Source of the DNA: Acaryochloris sp. CRU_2_0
Lineage (GTDB): Bacteria > Cyanobacteriota > Cyanobacteriia > Thermosynechococcales > Thermosynechococcaceae
Length of the DNA: 36,999 nt
Direction of reading: 5' to 3'
NCBI GenBank assembly: GCA_012034865.1
Contig: JAAUOM010000033.1
Coordinates: 1-36,999 of the forward strand
Positions 26,224-34,109 of this stretch are shown piece by piece. The notes under the pieces are model-generated. The model ran no database searches. It had not been told where the DNA came from and saw nothing but the letters and a program-made list of their open reading frames with translations. A program made the position numbers and the translations under genes. Numbering within the stretch: the first letter of the stretch is position 1; each line of letters begins with the position of its first letter.

Positions 26224-26229
26224 TATAAT
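26224..26229 (+). promoter_or_regulatory. Consensus -10 box ahead of the CRISPR-like repeat
   Basis: A perfect TATAAT in AT-rich DNA, about 63 bp before the solitary repeat. No good -35 is present at 17 bp (TTTTTA at 15 bp is the best match). The stretch between it and the repeat, containing TCCGCGCATCTGAACC and TTGAAAACTTCATA, has the look of a cyanobacterial CRISPR leader as I remember them; that resemblance is untested. Confidence 0.4.
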
Positions 26230-26291
26230 TTGGAGAGTCCGCGCATCTGAACCTTGAAAACTTCATACAATAGACCTCTCCAAGGTGTGAC

Positions 26292-26328
26292 GTCGAAATG
26301 AAGCTAAACCCCTCTTAGGGATTGAAAC
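26292..26328 (+). CRISPR. Solitary CRISPR-like direct repeat (37 nt) without an array
   Basis: A 37-nt segment beginning GTCGAAATG and ending CCCCTCTTAGGGATTGAAAC. Many cyanobacterial repeats are 37 nt, begin GTTGCAA or similar, carry a short CCCT/AGGG palindrome and end GGGATTGAAAC, so length, ends and internal palindrome all agree. It occurs once. A possible degenerate second unit ends CCCTTCTGGGCTGAAAA (about 26371-26407), which would leave a spacer near 42 nt, but the match is poor. No cas gene lies in the window. Confidence 0.45.
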
Positions 26329-26342
26329 GTGAATTTGCTCAC

Positions 26343-26437
26343 ATATTAACCCGGCAATCAAAGTTGCAAAGATAGATTCAACAGTTGCAACCCTTCTGGG
26401 CTGAAAAATGCCATCTCAATTATTGCCGGGTTAATAT
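26343..26437. repeat. Perfect 16-bp inverted repeat, 63-nt loop
   Basis: ATATTAACCCGGCAAT at 26343-26358 is the exact reverse complement of ATTGCCGGGTTAATAT at 26422-26437. The loop contains GTTGCAA twice. It starts 14 bp after the CRISPR-like repeat and its last two bases overlap the left target duplication of the MITE. It might be a tiny non-autonomous element or a long hairpin; no flanking duplication is visible. Confidence 0.7.
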
Positions 26438-26446
26438 CGCATTAGG
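26436..26446. repeat. Target-site duplication, left copy
   Basis: ATCGCATTAGG, identical to 26695-26705 immediately beyond the right end of the MITE. The identity over 11 bases fixes both element boundaries and implies fairly recent insertion. Confidence 0.85.
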
Positions 26447-26694
26447 CTACCGTGTACACACAGTTACCCCAAATAGCGTCATTCTAGGCAAACCCACCCC
26501 TAACCCTCCCAAGAGGGGATAATCAAGACAGTATGGAGCAAATAGATTGCAATAATCTTTGAAACCTACAGAAACCCCCAATCCCCTCCCAGGAGGGGTG
26601 CCCGCAGGGCGGGGTGGGTCTGCCCAGAATCGAGTAATGCAAGGTGAGTTTCCTTCTGGAATCTGGACTCAGGCCACTTGTGTGTACACAGTAG
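26447..26694. mobile_element. Complete 248-bp MITE with terminal inverted repeats
   Basis: The left end CTACCGTGTACACAC (26447-26461) and right end GTGTGTACACAGTAG (26680-26694) are inverted repeats with one mismatch over 15 bp. ATCGCATTAGG flanks both sides exactly (26436-26446 and 26695-26705), an 11-bp target duplication. The interior has no transposase and holds CCCCTCC/GGAGGGG hairpins. A truncated relative lies at 5065-5261. A duplication of this length is typical of IS4-like transposases, so one of these might mobilise it; this is inference. It sits 146 bp upstream of nadA. Confidence 0.85.
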
Positions 26695-26705
26695 ATCGCA
26701 TTAGG
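26695..26705. repeat. Target-site duplication, right copy
   Basis: ATCGCATTAGG, directly after the right inverted repeat of the MITE and identical to 26436-26446. Confidence 0.85.
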
Positions 26706-26840
26706 AGAGAGTACTTCTCTCAGGTAAAACACCAGGAACAGGAATACGAGGTAGCAAAAGAGGATGGGTAATTTTGGTAAAATCAACTATAATTCTAATT
26801 ACCGACTGTTAACCTCAGTTTTGATCAAAGACGCTGACTT

Positions 26841-27809
26841 GTGTTTACAACTGCCCTGCGCCCACAAGATTTATCCTCTTTGCCTCCTGATGATCTGGTG
26901 GCAGCCATTCATGCCTTAAAACAAGATCTCAATGCCGTGATCTTGGCTCATTACTATCAAGAACCAGCAATTCAGGATATTGCCGATTACATTGGTGATT
27001 CTCTGGGATTATCCCGGCAAGCAGCCGCTATTGATGCAGATGTCATTGTCTTTGCTGGGGTTCACTTCATGGCTGAGACGGCCAAGATTCTCAATCCTGA
27101 TAAATTGGTGCTGTTACCGGATCTAGAAGCGGGCTGTTCCCTCGCCGATAGCTGTCCCCCGGCAGAATTTGCAGCTTTTAAGGCAACGCATCCAGACCAT
27201 TTGGTGATTTCCTACATCAACTGCACGGCTGAGATCAAAGCCATGAGCGATATTATTTGCACGAGTTCCAACGCTGTGAAAATTGTGGAACAGATCCCCG
27301 CTGAACAGCCAATTCTGTTTGCACCGGATCAAAATCTAGGTCGCTATGTGATGGCGCAGACAGAACGCGATTTAGTTCTGTGGCCAGGGAGTTGTATTGT
27401 CCATGAAACCTTCTCGGAAAGGCGGTTGATTGAATTAAAAGTGAAATATCCCGCTGCCGAGGTGATTGCTCATCCAGAATGCGAGCCCACCCTTTTGCGC
27501 CATGCCAGCTATATTGGCTCAACAACGGCGTTGCTGAACTATACCCAAACGAGTCCCCAACAAACCTTTATTGTGGCCACTGAAGCGGGGATATTACACC
27601 AAATGCAAAAGCAAGCCCCTGAAAAGCAGTATATTCCAGCCCCACCCACGGGACCTTGTGCCTGTAATGAATGTCCCTTTATGCGCTTGAATACCTTGGA
27701 AAAATTGTATTGGGCGATGCGCGATCGCAAACCAGCCCTCACCCTACCAGAAGAGATTCGCCAAGCTGCCCTTAAACCCATTCAACGCATGTTAGCCATG
27801 AGTGCATAA
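26841..27809 (+). CDS. nadA: Quinolinate synthase
   Basis: Condenses iminoaspartate with dihydroxyacetone phosphate to quinolinate in NAD synthesis, using a 4Fe-4S cluster. ILAHYYQ (35-41), [11 protein letters not shown] and [12 protein letters not shown] are family hallmarks. Cluster Cys candidates are Cys99 (GCSLADSC), Cys185 (WPGSCIVHE) and the C-terminal C-x-C-x-x-C at 273-278 (ACNECPFM), the arrangement of the longer NadA type. 322 residues from a GTG start at 26841; no strong ribosome site is seen. A MITE lies upstream and may affect its promoter. The APH/P-loop kinase gene follows after 93 bp. Confidence 0.95.
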   Translation: MFTTALRPQDLSSLPPDDLVAAIHALKQDLNAVILAHYYQEPAIQDIADYIGDSLGLSRQAAAIDADVIVFAGVHFMAETAKILNPDKLVLLPDLEAGCSLADSCPPAEFAAFKATHPDHLVISYINCTAEIKAMSDIICTSSNAVKIVEQIPAEQPILFAPDQNLGRYVMAQTERDLVLWPGSCIVHETFSERRLIELKVKYPAAEVIAHPECEPTLLRHASYIGSTTALLNYTQTSPQQTFIVATEAGILHQMQKQAPEKQYIPAPPTGPCACNECPFMRLNTLEKLYWAMRDRKPALTLPEEIRQAALKPIQRMLAMSA

Positions 27810-27902
27810 GGACAAGATCGTAACCTTACAGAGGGTGTTGCTATCGGCGTTGCGACAGCGATGGGTGGACATCGTTAGAATAGAAAGAGACGCCTTGGAT
27901 CT

Positions 27903-29552
27903 ATGGATGCTGCATTGCCCCTCTTCATTCAGCGAATGCTGCAACCGGATTTTTATCCCCATCCGGTTCAAGTGCCTGTGCAGCTTTTACAAACCCACAT
28001 CTCCTATATTCTCTTAACCGGAGACTTTGCCTATAAGGTCAAAAAGGCGACTCAGTTTGGTTTTTTAGACTTTTCAACCCTGGAGCGACGTGCCTACTTT
28101 TGCCAAGAAGAATTGCGTCTGAACCACCGATTGTCGCCAGATCTTTATCTAGCTGTCTTGCCGATTTATCAAAGTCATGGGAATTACTGTCTCAACCCCC
28201 CATCCCCTGCCGACGCCGAGATTATTGACTATGCCCTGCAAATGCGTCAGTTCGATCAGGAGGGATTATTGAGTCACCTGTTTCAGGCTGGCAAGCTGAC
28301 CCCCGCCCATCTGCAAAGATTAGGTCGGGTTGTGGCTCAATTTCATGCCAGTGCTGCTACCAACTCAGAGATTCAAGCCTACGGTACCTATGAGGCAATT
28401 TGCAGCGTTGATGAAGAGAACTACGCTATTAGCAAAGCCTTCATCCCTCAGTTGCAAACCGCAGCGCAATTTGAGCAAACCCGCACCTTTACGCAACACT
28501 TTTGGCAGACCCACCAAGATGAACTGCGCCAACGGCTGTGCCAAGGCAAAATTCGAGAGTGTCATGGCGATTTACACCTCAATAATGTTTGTCTCTATCA
28601 AGATCGAGTACAAATCTTTGATTGCATCGAATTTTGCCCAGAATTTCGCAATATCGATGTCATCTATGATGTTGCCTTTATGGTCATGGATTTAGACGCT
28701 CAAGGTCGCCCTGATCTGGCCAATCTTTTCTTGAATACCTATTTAGAAACCAGTGGCGATTATGAAGGAGCCGTCTTACTACCTGCCTATTTGAGTATGC
28801 GGGCGACAATTCGGGGCAATGTCCATAGTCTGACGGGTCAAGATCTGGCGATGCCCGTTGGCAAAGCCGCTCCTATGGAGCTAGGGCGGTCTAAGTCCTT
28901 CGGACAGCAAGCAACGACCATCGCACCCTCTCAACAAGCAGACCACTGGCAACAAGCTAAAGAATACTTCCGTCTAGCGTATCAATACACGCAGAGATCC
29001 CAGGGGCAAATAGTACTCATGTCCGGTCTGTCAGGATCAGGCAAAAGCACCGTTGCCCGTCACTTGGCCACTCAAATGAATGCTATTCATATTCGCTCTG
29101 ATGCCCTTCGCAAACACCTTGCGGGTATTCCCCTCTATCAATCGGGAACGCAGATCAATATCTATACACCTACCATGACCCAACAGACCTATGAACGCCT
29201 TGCAGACTTAGGACTTTTACTCGCGCAAGCTGGCTGGACCGTGATTTTGGATGCCAAGTATGATCAGCAGGCTGAGCGCACAGCGATTATAGAGAAAGCG
29301 GCAAGTGCTCATCTACCTGTGCAGATTTTGTATTGCACAGCACCGTTGGCAGTTTTGCGATCGCGCCTCGATCACCGCAGCCAAGATATCTCAGATGCAA
29401 CAGCCGCCTTGCTCACGCATCAGGAACAAGCCTTCCAGGCATTTACCCCAACCGAACAACAGAAACTCACCCACCTCAACACCAATCAAGATTGGCAAAC
29501 CCAGGTGGCATCTTTTCTCAAGCCTCTCGCCAAAAAGATAATGTCAGGTTAA
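27903..29552 (+). CDS. Bifunctional APH-like kinase fused to a P-loop (zeta/AAA-type) kinase
   Basis: 549 residues. The N-terminal half (about 1-320) has the APH fold: GDFAYKVKKATQFGFLDF, catalytic loop CHGDLHLNN (His221, Asp223) and FDCIEFCPEFRNIDV for metal. Residues about 365-545 form a P-loop kinase with Walker A GLSGSGKS (375-382), HIRSDALRKHL and a lid-like arginine region (LRSRLDHRSQD); this part resembles polynucleotide, chloramphenicol or zeta-toxin kinases. The pairing is a known bacterial architecture annotated as bifunctional aminoglycoside phosphotransferase/ATP-binding protein, with no proven reaction that I know of. ATG 27903 is at a typical family start. It follows nadA closely enough to share its transcript. 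Confidence 0.88.
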   Translation: MDAALPLFIQRMLQPDFYPHPVQVPVQLLQTHISYILLTGDFAYKVKKATQFGFLDFSTLERRAYFCQEELRLNHRLSPDLYLAVLPIYQSHGNYCLNPPSPADAEIIDYALQMRQFDQEGLLSHLFQAGKLTPAHLQRLGRVVAQFHASAATNSEIQAYGTYEAICSVDEENYAISKAFIPQLQTAAQFEQTRTFTQHFWQTHQDELRQRLCQGKIRECHGDLHLNNVCLYQDRVQIFDCIEFCPEFRNIDVIYDVAFMVMDLDAQGRPDLANLFLNTYLETSGDYEGAVLLPAYLSMRATIRGNVHSLTGQDLAMPVGKAAPMELGRSKSFGQQATTIAPSQQADHWQQAKEYFRLAYQYTQRSQGQIVLMSGLSGSGKSTVARHLATQMNAIHIRSDALRKHLAGIPLYQSGTQINIYTPTMTQQTYERLADLGLLLAQAGWTVILDAKYDQQAERTAIIEKAASAHLPVQILYCTAPLAVLRSRLDHRSQDISDATAALLTHQEQAFQAFTPTEQQKLTHLNTNQDWQTQVASFLKPLAKKIMSG

Positions 29553-29705
29553 TCTGGGGGCAGTAGGGACCCATCAGAATCTAGCTCCGTCACCCATCAT
29601 AGTCATACACTCAATGTGATTTGATACTTGCCAACTCAAACTATTGCATGTCTGAAGGCGAGGGGGAACGCCCGAAGGCAGTAAACAGCAAAGGAAAATT
29701 ATTCT

Positions 29706-31205
29706 GTGGCAAATACGGCTCATCTGCGCTTAATTAAAAGCGGTGTCCAACATTGGAACCTTTGGCGAAAGGAGAAATTTTCCGATCAGCCAGATTTAAG
29801 TGACGCGGATCTCAGTGATTTGGATCTTAAGGGAATCAATCTCATTGGAGCCAATCTCATTGGAGCCAATCTAACAGGTACAGATTTAAGCGGAGCTTAT
29901 TTGAGCCTTGCTAATTTATCCAACGCCTATCTCAGTGAAGCCCAACTCATCGGTGCAAATTTAAGCAAAACCAATCTGACCGGCGTAGATTTGAGCTTTA
30001 CCCATCTTGGCCAAGCCATCTTAATTGAAACTAAACTGAGTAAAGCCCTGCTGATAGAAGCTAATCTCACCCAAGCTGTCCTCAACTTTGCAGATTTAAG
30101 TCGAGCCAACCTAAGTCAGGCCAATCTCAGCAATACCCATCTGATTAAAGCCATTCTTTTAGAAACCAACTTAAGCAATGCCAATCTACAGGGGGCGAAT
30201 CTCAACCGTGCCCTCCTCAGTGAAGCCGATTTAACTCGTACTGACTTGAGCAACGCTAACTTGAGCAAAGCGGATCTGAGCTTTGCCCGACTGATCGAAG
30301 CAGATCTGCATGGCGCTAATTTGAATGGCATTATTCTGATTGAGGCCAATCTGAGAGGAGCCAATCTACAAGGTAGCTCTTTGCAGAAAGGACAACTCTG
30401 CCAAGCCAACCTCGGTGGAGTTGATCTGAGCCATGCTGATCTTAAAAGTACCAACCTCAAGTCCAGTGATTTGATTAATGCCAACCTCAGCAAGACGCAA
30501 TTGGTGGACACTAATTTGAGGGAGGCTCAATTGACGGGGGCAAATTGCCATCACTCTAGCTTCTTACACGCTGATCTGCATCAAGCGAATCTTAGCGAAA
30601 CCAATTTAACTGCTGCAAACTTCACTGCAGCAAATTTACAGAAAGTCGATCTCTCCCGTAGCAAGCTCCTAGCCACTAATCTCTCCATGACTCACCTGAC
30701 GGCAGCTTGTTTTGAAGATGCTCGACTGGATCGCACCACCCAGTTTGATCACACCATTTGTGACTATATCTATCTGAAAAAGCATGAACAGGATCGTCAA
30801 CCCAGTCATGGCAAATTCTTGGAGGGTGAGTTAGCACAATTGTTATGGACCCAGTCTGAAACAATCAATCTCAAGTTTCACAATGGTGTGAATTGGACTG
30901 CATTTGCCAAAGCACTCAAACGAATTCAGCGAATTTATCCTCAAGCTCAAATGGGTGTTCAATGTATTGAACATAAGGGCAATGGCGTTATCCTTGTCAA
31001 GGTTCATACTGCCCCAAACATCAACCGTGCCAAAGTCCATAAAGACTTAATGTTGGCCTACGTCAATACCCGACGTCAGTTCAATCAACAAGATCAAACC
31101 TTCGATCAAGCCTTCACACCAGAATCCTTACAGCTTCAAAATCCGCAAGACATCATTAATCACCTTTTTGATTTACTGAATCCTTCTGTGAACTCATTGC
31201 CCTAG
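29706..31205 (+). CDS. Pentapeptide-repeat protein with a C-terminal alpha/beta domain
   Basis: 499 residues from GTG 29706, preceded by AAAGGAAAA. Residues about 27-330 are nearly unbroken A(N/D)L-x-x pentapeptide repeats, roughly 60 in number, forming a right-handed quadrilateral beta helix long enough to mimic a DNA-sized rod. After CDYIYLKKHEQDRQPSHG, a C-terminal domain (about 370-480) contains INLKFHNGVNWTAFAKAL and VQCIEHKGNGVILVKVHT, which I recall as a recurrent partner domain of cyanobacterial pentapeptide proteins. There is no signal peptide or membrane segment, so it is probably cytoplasmic. Function unknown; gyrase protection is a precedent for the fold only. Confidence 0.92.
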   Translation: MANTAHLRLIKSGVQHWNLWRKEKFSDQPDLSDADLSDLDLKGINLIGANLIGANLTGTDLSGAYLSLANLSNAYLSEAQLIGANLSKTNLTGVDLSFTHLGQAILIETKLSKALLIEANLTQAVLNFADLSRANLSQANLSNTHLIKAILLETNLSNANLQGANLNRALLSEADLTRTDLSNANLSKADLSFARLIEADLHGANLNGIILIEANLRGANLQGSSLQKGQLCQANLGGVDLSHADLKSTNLKSSDLINANLSKTQLVDTNLREAQLTGANCHHSSFLHADLHQANLSETNLTAANFTAANLQKVDLSRSKLLATNLSMTHLTAACFEDARLDRTTQFDHTICDYIYLKKHEQDRQPSHGKFLEGELAQLLWTQSETINLKFHNGVNWTAFAKALKRIQRIYPQAQMGVQCIEHKGNGVILVKVHTAPNINRAKVHKDLMLAYVNTRRQFNQQDQTFDQAFTPESLQLQNPQDIINHLFDLLNPSVNSLP

Positions 31206-31254
31206 TAAATTTTCTGGATACCGGATGACCACTATCTACTGGATGTTTTAGGCT

Positions 31255-32577
31255 CTATTGCGCCAACCACATTTGGGCTGTACGAGGGGGAACTAAGAGG
31301 GAAAACCGATCGCCTGCTAGGGTCATTTCATAGGGGTGAATCAGATCATGGTATTGATCTGGATTGTTTAGTCCCCAGGTGCTGAATTCTGCCCATTGGT
31401 TGGATCCACTTTTGTTAATCGCCACGATACCCTGTGCCCCCCGGCGAAAGACGAGGAGGACATCACTTTCGTAAAGCATTTGCATGGGTTGGCCGTGAAC
31501 CGCATTGTGGAATTGAATCATTGCCACGAGATCGGGTCTTTTGTAGGCATGGAGCCAGCGATCGCAATCTTCAGGATACGGCGACTCATTATGGTCGGAG
31601 TACACCAGAGGTACACCGCCATCTCTGCCTAGAATATAGGCATAGGCTAAATGCTCATCCTGGGGATCCAATAGCCAAGCGCGAAAGCCATTGTTGTGGG
31701 GAATATCATGGTTGACCACAAACGTCACCGCCCGATGCCAAGGCAGGGCATTATCCTGATATTGAGGATTGGCTAAAGTTCGCAGCGATCCGCCTAAGCC
31801 AAAGGCAGCTCGAAGGGTTTGGAAGAGCGGGAAATCGTAGGCCGCCATCCAGGTTTCTCGCAGAAAGGGATCTAGGAAAACATCTTCATCCTGTTCACTC
31901 CCCGTTAAGACTTCCCCAAACCAAAACCGATCCCTAAAGCTGGTGTTCTCACCCAGGTTATCGATCATCCGCTCTGTGATGTGTTTAATTGCATCAATGC
32001 GGAACCCATCAAATCCCATGTCTATGAGTGCTGCTACCATGGCCCGTTGTTGTTTCAGCACCCAATCGGAATCCTTGAGGTCGGGTAGGCCCGCTAAATT
32101 TTGGAACTGTACAGCACCGCGATCGGACCATTCATGGGGATCTATTTCACCCGCTTGGTTAAAATCTTCTGGCGAAAATAACCCTTGGCTGAGGTCACCA
32201 TATAAGCGATTCTCAGCGAATAAGGTGGGTTCATTTTGATAACGCGCTAGCTGATCTGCACCTGGAAAGTTCAAGCGATCGCTACGGGCTTCATTCGCCA
32301 TATGATTCACCACCAAGTCAGCATACACTTGTATCCTAGGCGTGCCGCCATGACAGGTCGCAATTAACTGCTCTAGATCGTGCTTACCGCCCAGGTGAGA
32401 TAACAGCACCCGATAATCCTTAGGTTGATACCGCTGCCACCACTGATCGCCCTCAGGGTCAGAGTAAAGCGGTGGTGGAATTAAGACTGCTCCATACCCG
32501 GCCTCTCGAATAGTATCAAGGCGGTCAATAATATCTGTATATCGCCAATTAAAAGCATGGAGAGTCACATCACGCAT
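31255..32577 (-). CDS. Alpha-amylase family (GH13) glycoside hydrolase
   Basis: 440 residues from ATG 32577 (an in-frame TTG at 32604 is possible; AAAGGA precedes the ATG). The (beta/alpha)8 barrel begins TLHAFNWRYTDIIDRLDTI. The GH13 regions are present: DLVVNHM (region I), GFRIDAIKH with nucleophile Asp195 (II), FGEVL with acid/base Glu222 (III) and FVVNHD with Asp291 (IV), so it should be active. No secretion signal is seen, which points to intracellular turnover of glycogen or maltodextrins. A short C-terminal beta domain (VLLVFRRGAQGIVAINKSG) matches domain C. It converges on the pentapeptide gene with 49 bp between stops. Confidence 0.93.
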   Translation of the reverse strand: MRDVTLHAFNWRYTDIIDRLDTIREAGYGAVLIPPPLYSDPEGDQWWQRYQPKDYRVLLSHLGGKHDLEQLIATCHGGTPRIQVYADLVVNHMANEARSDRLNFPGADQLARYQNEPTLFAENRLYGDLSQGLFSPEDFNQAGEIDPHEWSDRGAVQFQNLAGLPDLKDSDWVLKQQRAMVAALIDMGFDGFRIDAIKHITERMIDNLGENTSFRDRFWFGEVLTGSEQDEDVFLDPFLRETWMAAYDFPLFQTLRAAFGLGGSLRTLANPQYQDNALPWHRAVTFVVNHDIPHNNGFRAWLLDPQDEHLAYAYILGRDGGVPLVYSDHNESPYPEDCDRWLHAYKRPDLVAMIQFHNAVHGQPMQMLYESDVLLVFRRGAQGIVAINKSGSNQWAEFSTWGLNNPDQYHDLIHPYEMTLAGDRFSLLVPPRTAQMWLAQ

Positions 32578-32866
32578 CGTTAATGGTGTTCCTTTTATCG
32601 TCAAATGATCTGGATCTACGGGGGGTGGAAATACTATCCTATAGATTTTTTACGTGAATAAATGTGGAATCATAACACTCATTTCCATGGTTATCTGTTG
32701 CAGCAGGTTCCTAGAAAGATAGAACGTTCCTTGGATATAGGATGTGGACTGGGACTTTTTGATCTGGCAAAAACGTTAATATTGAGGGCGTTGCAGAGGA
32801 TGGGGGATGTTTGCAGAATTTAGCTTGTAATTCGGGGCGTTCAGGCATCTTGCTCACAGTTCTATA

Positions 32867-33586
32867 ATGGGAGATATCCTAGCAGCAAAGGTCTCTATGA
32901 GTAGTTCATTGATTGTTGATGAAGCGGTCAACTTTCCAGACGCTAATGTACTGATCACCGAGGATGACACGCCAGTGGATAATTTTGCCTCGGCCAAACA
33001 GCAGCGACTACTGGTCAGCAGTCTTTATAGTTCCCTCTCGGCAACGGTTTTTCTGGCCGAGGCCAATGTCGGCATCTATCACACCGTCAGTCAGCCCGCT
33101 ATTGTGCCGGATGTGTTTGTCAGTTTCAATGTCCAGGTTCCTGAAGCTTGGTGGGAGAAGCCAAACCGTTGCTATCTGGTGTGGAACTTTGGCAAGTCCC
33201 CAGAGATTGTGCTGGAGATTGTCTCCAATCAGGTGGGTGGAGAGTTGACCGATAAGCTGAAAATCTACGAACAGATGCGAGCCAGCTATTACGTTGTCTA
33301 TGACCCAGCCCAGAAGTTGACAGATTTGCCTCTGCGTCTGTATGAGTTGCGGGGACTGCATTATATAGAGAAAGCCGGCCTTTGGCTAGAGCAAGTCAAT
33401 CTGGGCCTAACCCTTTGGCAGGGAATATTTGAAGGGCGACAAGATACCTGGCTACGCTGGTGCGATGCTAATGGCACACTGTTGTTAACGGGGGATGAAC
33501 AGGCAGAGCAAGAGCGGCAACGGGCAGAACGTCTAGCAGCTATGCTAAAAGCCCAGGGTATTGATCCTGAACAATCACTGCCTTAA
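32867..33586 (+). CDS. Uma2 (DUF820) family PD-(D/E)XK nuclease-like protein
   Basis: 239 residues. PDVFVS, VLEIVSN and TDKLKIYEQM supply the Asp, Glu and Lys of a PD-(D/E)XK nuclease core, followed by YYVVYDP and a Glu/Arg-rich coiled tail (EQAEQERQRAERLAAML) that ends in GIDPEQSLP, all typical of Uma2 proteins. These are abundant in cyanobacteria and often treated as transposon-associated endonucleases, though their biological role is not settled. ATG 32867 is used; ATG 32897 is an alternative. The 262 bp upstream contain no gene; a 14-mer there (ATTGAGGGCGTTGC, 32781-32794) recurs at 36867-36880 beside an IS1 gene end. Confidence 0.88.
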   Translation: MGDILAAKVSMSSSLIVDEAVNFPDANVLITEDDTPVDNFASAKQQRLLVSSLYSSLSATVFLAEANVGIYHTVSQPAIVPDVFVSFNVQVPEAWWEKPNRCYLVWNFGKSPEIVLEIVSNQVGGELTDKLKIYEQMRASYYVVYDPAQKLTDLPLRLYELRGLHYIEKAGLWLEQVNLGLTLWQGIFEGRQDTWLRWCDANGTLLLTGDEQAEQERQRAERLAAMLKAQGIDPEQSLP

Positions 33587-33618
33587 GCCTTGCCGAATCC
33601 TCTACTCTGTTTTTTGTT

Positions 33619-33659
33619 GATAAGGCACCTCATTTCACAAGGCTATATTAGGCCTTATC
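33619..33659. terminator. Eight-bp hairpin after the Uma2 gene
   Basis: GATAAGGC (33619-33626) and GCCTTATC (33652-33659) are perfect inverted repeats with a 25-nt loop, shortly after the Uma2 stop. It shares the core AAGGC/GCCTT with the hairpin at 33686-33708, and the two could form alternative pairings. Confidence 0.4.
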
Positions 33660-33685
33660 GGAAATAAAAGCCCCAAAAAGCACTC

Positions 33686-33709
33686 AAAGCCTTATGCAGA
33701 AAGGCTTTT
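33686..33709. terminator. Bidirectional terminator-like hairpin between convergent genes
   Basis: AAAGCCTT (33686-33693) pairs with AAGGCTTT (33701-33708) across a seven-base loop, with flanking A and T residues giving a short U run in either direction. It lies between the stops of the Uma2 gene and the DUF2839 gene, the right place for a shared terminator. Confidence 0.6.
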
Positions 33710-33763
33710 ATCCTATTTATGGCGATCGCTGCAATCCTTACTATGTCCGATTAAGTCTAATGT

Positions 33764-33991
33764 TTAGGGATTGCCCGTGGACACCAGTTCCCACCAGCCG
33801 AAGGAAGGACCAATAAAGCGGAGGATAATCCAGGATAGCAGGACGACAAAAACCGCGACCCAACTGCCCCGCATGACAACCTTGTAAACCTTCTGGAGCT
33901 GTTGCTGCGTGACGGGCAGCCACGGCAATAGGTTGGGTTCTTTCCCATAGTCTTCACCTAATGTTTCTTTGCGGCGTTTTGCTTCACCCAT
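33764..33991 (-). CDS. DUF2839 family small membrane protein
   Basis: 75 residues, starting MGEAKRRKETLGEDYGKE, the diagnostic opening of DUF2839, a family of short proteins known to me only from cyanobacteria and related plastids. A basic, hydrophilic N-terminus is followed by one transmembrane helix (about 44-62, WVAVFVVLLSWIILRFI). By the positive-inside rule, the N-terminus is cytoplasmic. The GGGAGAAATCGGT ahead of ATG 33991 is a good ribosome site. Function unknown. Confidence 0.9.
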   Translation of the reverse strand: MGEAKRRKETLGEDYGKEPNLLPWLPVTQQQLQKVYKVVMRGSWVAVFVVLLSWIILRFIGPSFGWWELVSTGNP

Positions 33992-34109
33992 ACCGATTTC
34001 TCCCTAACTCATAACAACTCAGGTTGGAATACACTTTTCCAGTTCGATCATATCGAGAAAGGTAGGCATTCACACCAGAGATCATCCTGATTTAATGTGG
34101 AGTAGCCTC

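Larger units (their letters stand above)
25797..26840. other. Gene-free island of about 1 kb rich in repeats
   Basis: No credible coding frame is present between the TPR gene and nadA. From left to right it holds an 8-bp hairpin (CTTGCTTC at 25883, GAAGCAAG at 25898), an imperfect inverted repeat around 25917-25960, a region with a perfect TATAAT box leading to a solitary CRISPR-like repeat, a 16-bp perfect inverted repeat, and a complete MITE. Base composition and patchwork structure suggest repeated insertion of small mobile or repeat elements. Confidence 0.7.

Noticed and set aside
26371..26407. Second CRISPR repeat
   Set aside because: Only the CCC-TTCT-GGG and GAAAA parts resemble the first unit; most of the 37 positions differ, so it was kept as a possibility within a finding and not listed as an array.
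29927..30554. Several long antisense frames across the pentapeptide gene
   Set aside because: They are by-products of the periodic 15-base repeats, which keep the opposite strand free of stops; the Leu/Ala/Arg-rich translations are low-complexity.
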